Source: CAZUSC01 sp964622915
Lineage (GTDB): Bacteria; Patescibacteriota; Andersenbacteria; UBA10190
Direction: 5' to 3'
Length of the DNA: 31,524 nucleotides
NCBI GenBank assembly: GCA_964622915.1
Contig: CAZUSC010000021.1
Coordinates: 1-31,524, forward strand
The notes beneath the pieces are model-generated. The model was not told where the DNA came from. It did not search any database and saw only the letters and a program-made list of their open reading frames with translations. Positions 31,402-31,524 of this stretch are shown here, in pieces. The position numbers and the translations under genes were made by a program. The stretch's first letter is position 1. Each line of letters opens with the position of its first letter.

Positions 31402-31524
31402 CTAACCCAAAACTGACTGGCGCTGACTGATGGCTGAAAAAATCTCTTTAAAACTTTCCAATTCTTCGGGCGTTCCCAAACTGTAGTGAAAATCAACCGG
31501 CATGACTTTAATCTTTTTTCCTTT
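31402..31524 (-). CDS. Partial sugar-phosphate nucleotidyltransferase (C-terminus)
   Basis: The last 40 codons of a gene cut by the right window edge; stop TAG at 31402-31404. The end reads VDFHYSLGTPEELESFKEIF, matching the LGTPEDL and FSTPEDLEFF ends of the two nucleotidyltransferases in this cluster. So it is probably a third NTP-transferase-type enzyme, 15 bases upstream of the methyltransferase gene. Only this end can be seen, so any N-terminal fusion is unknown. Confidence 0.6.
   Translation of the reverse strand, partial: KGKKIKVMPVDFHYSLGTPEELESFKEIFSAISQRQSVLG

Overview
The window looks like a piece of a small bacterial genome, most likely a Candidate Phyla Radiation (Patescibacteria) lineage. 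This is an inference. It rests on compact, overlapping genes, a short delta subunit in an otherwise complete F-type ATP synthase, a DUF2304 + DPM1-like glycosyltransferase pair, and short tandem A-rich or C-rich microrepeats in spacers and even inside genes. Mobile-element-like palindromes also occur in spacers. TGA is used as a normal stop, so the standard code applies. No rRNA, tRNA, CRISPR array, transposase or origin was recognised.

Region 1 (1-9601, all minus strand) is energy metabolism. A complete ATP synthase operon reads atpZ/I-like, atpB, atpE, atpF, atpH, atpA, atpG, atpD, atpC, followed by a small membrane protein of unknown function. A good sigma70-type promoter lies ahead of it. 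Immediately upstream is hppA, a membrane pyrophosphatase of the K+-independent, proton-pumping type, with a terminator-like hairpin between the two units. The c subunit lacks the sodium-coordinating side chains, so both machines should work on protons. A 166-bp element with perfect 13-bp terminal inverted repeats sits between atpD and atpC.

Region 2 (9699-13228, minus strand) holds a PsbP-like anchored protein, a NOX/ferric-reductase-type flavocytochrome, DUF1761 and DUF2304 membrane proteins, and a dolichol-phosphate-mannose-synthase-like GT2.

Region 3 (13217-21166, plus strand) is a surface-glycan block. It has a GT4, asparagine synthetase B, a second GT4, a GT2, a large GT-C-like membrane protein, a small membrane protein and a SAM methyltransferase. 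asnB, GT4 and GT2 are joined by ATGA stop/start overlaps. The asnB start codon lies at the edge of a 144-bp palindromic, MITE-like element flanked by GTGTG direct repeats.

Region 4 (31524 down to 21184, minus strand) is a tightly packed second glycan block, converging on region 3. It encodes three sugar-phosphate nucleotidyltransferase-like proteins (one fused to a HAD hydrolase, one cut by the window edge) and a HAD protein with a DxA instead of DxD motif. It also encodes a CMP-sugar-synthetase-like domain fused to a methyltransferase, a deacetylase-like protein and two pol-beta-type nucleotidyltransferase-like proteins. A further methyltransferase, a GT-A-like protein and a GT-B-type transferase split by a one-base frameshift at a six-T tract complete it. 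The enzyme set suggests synthesis, activation and decoration of an unusual surface sugar. This region is the best candidate for an undescribed system in the window.
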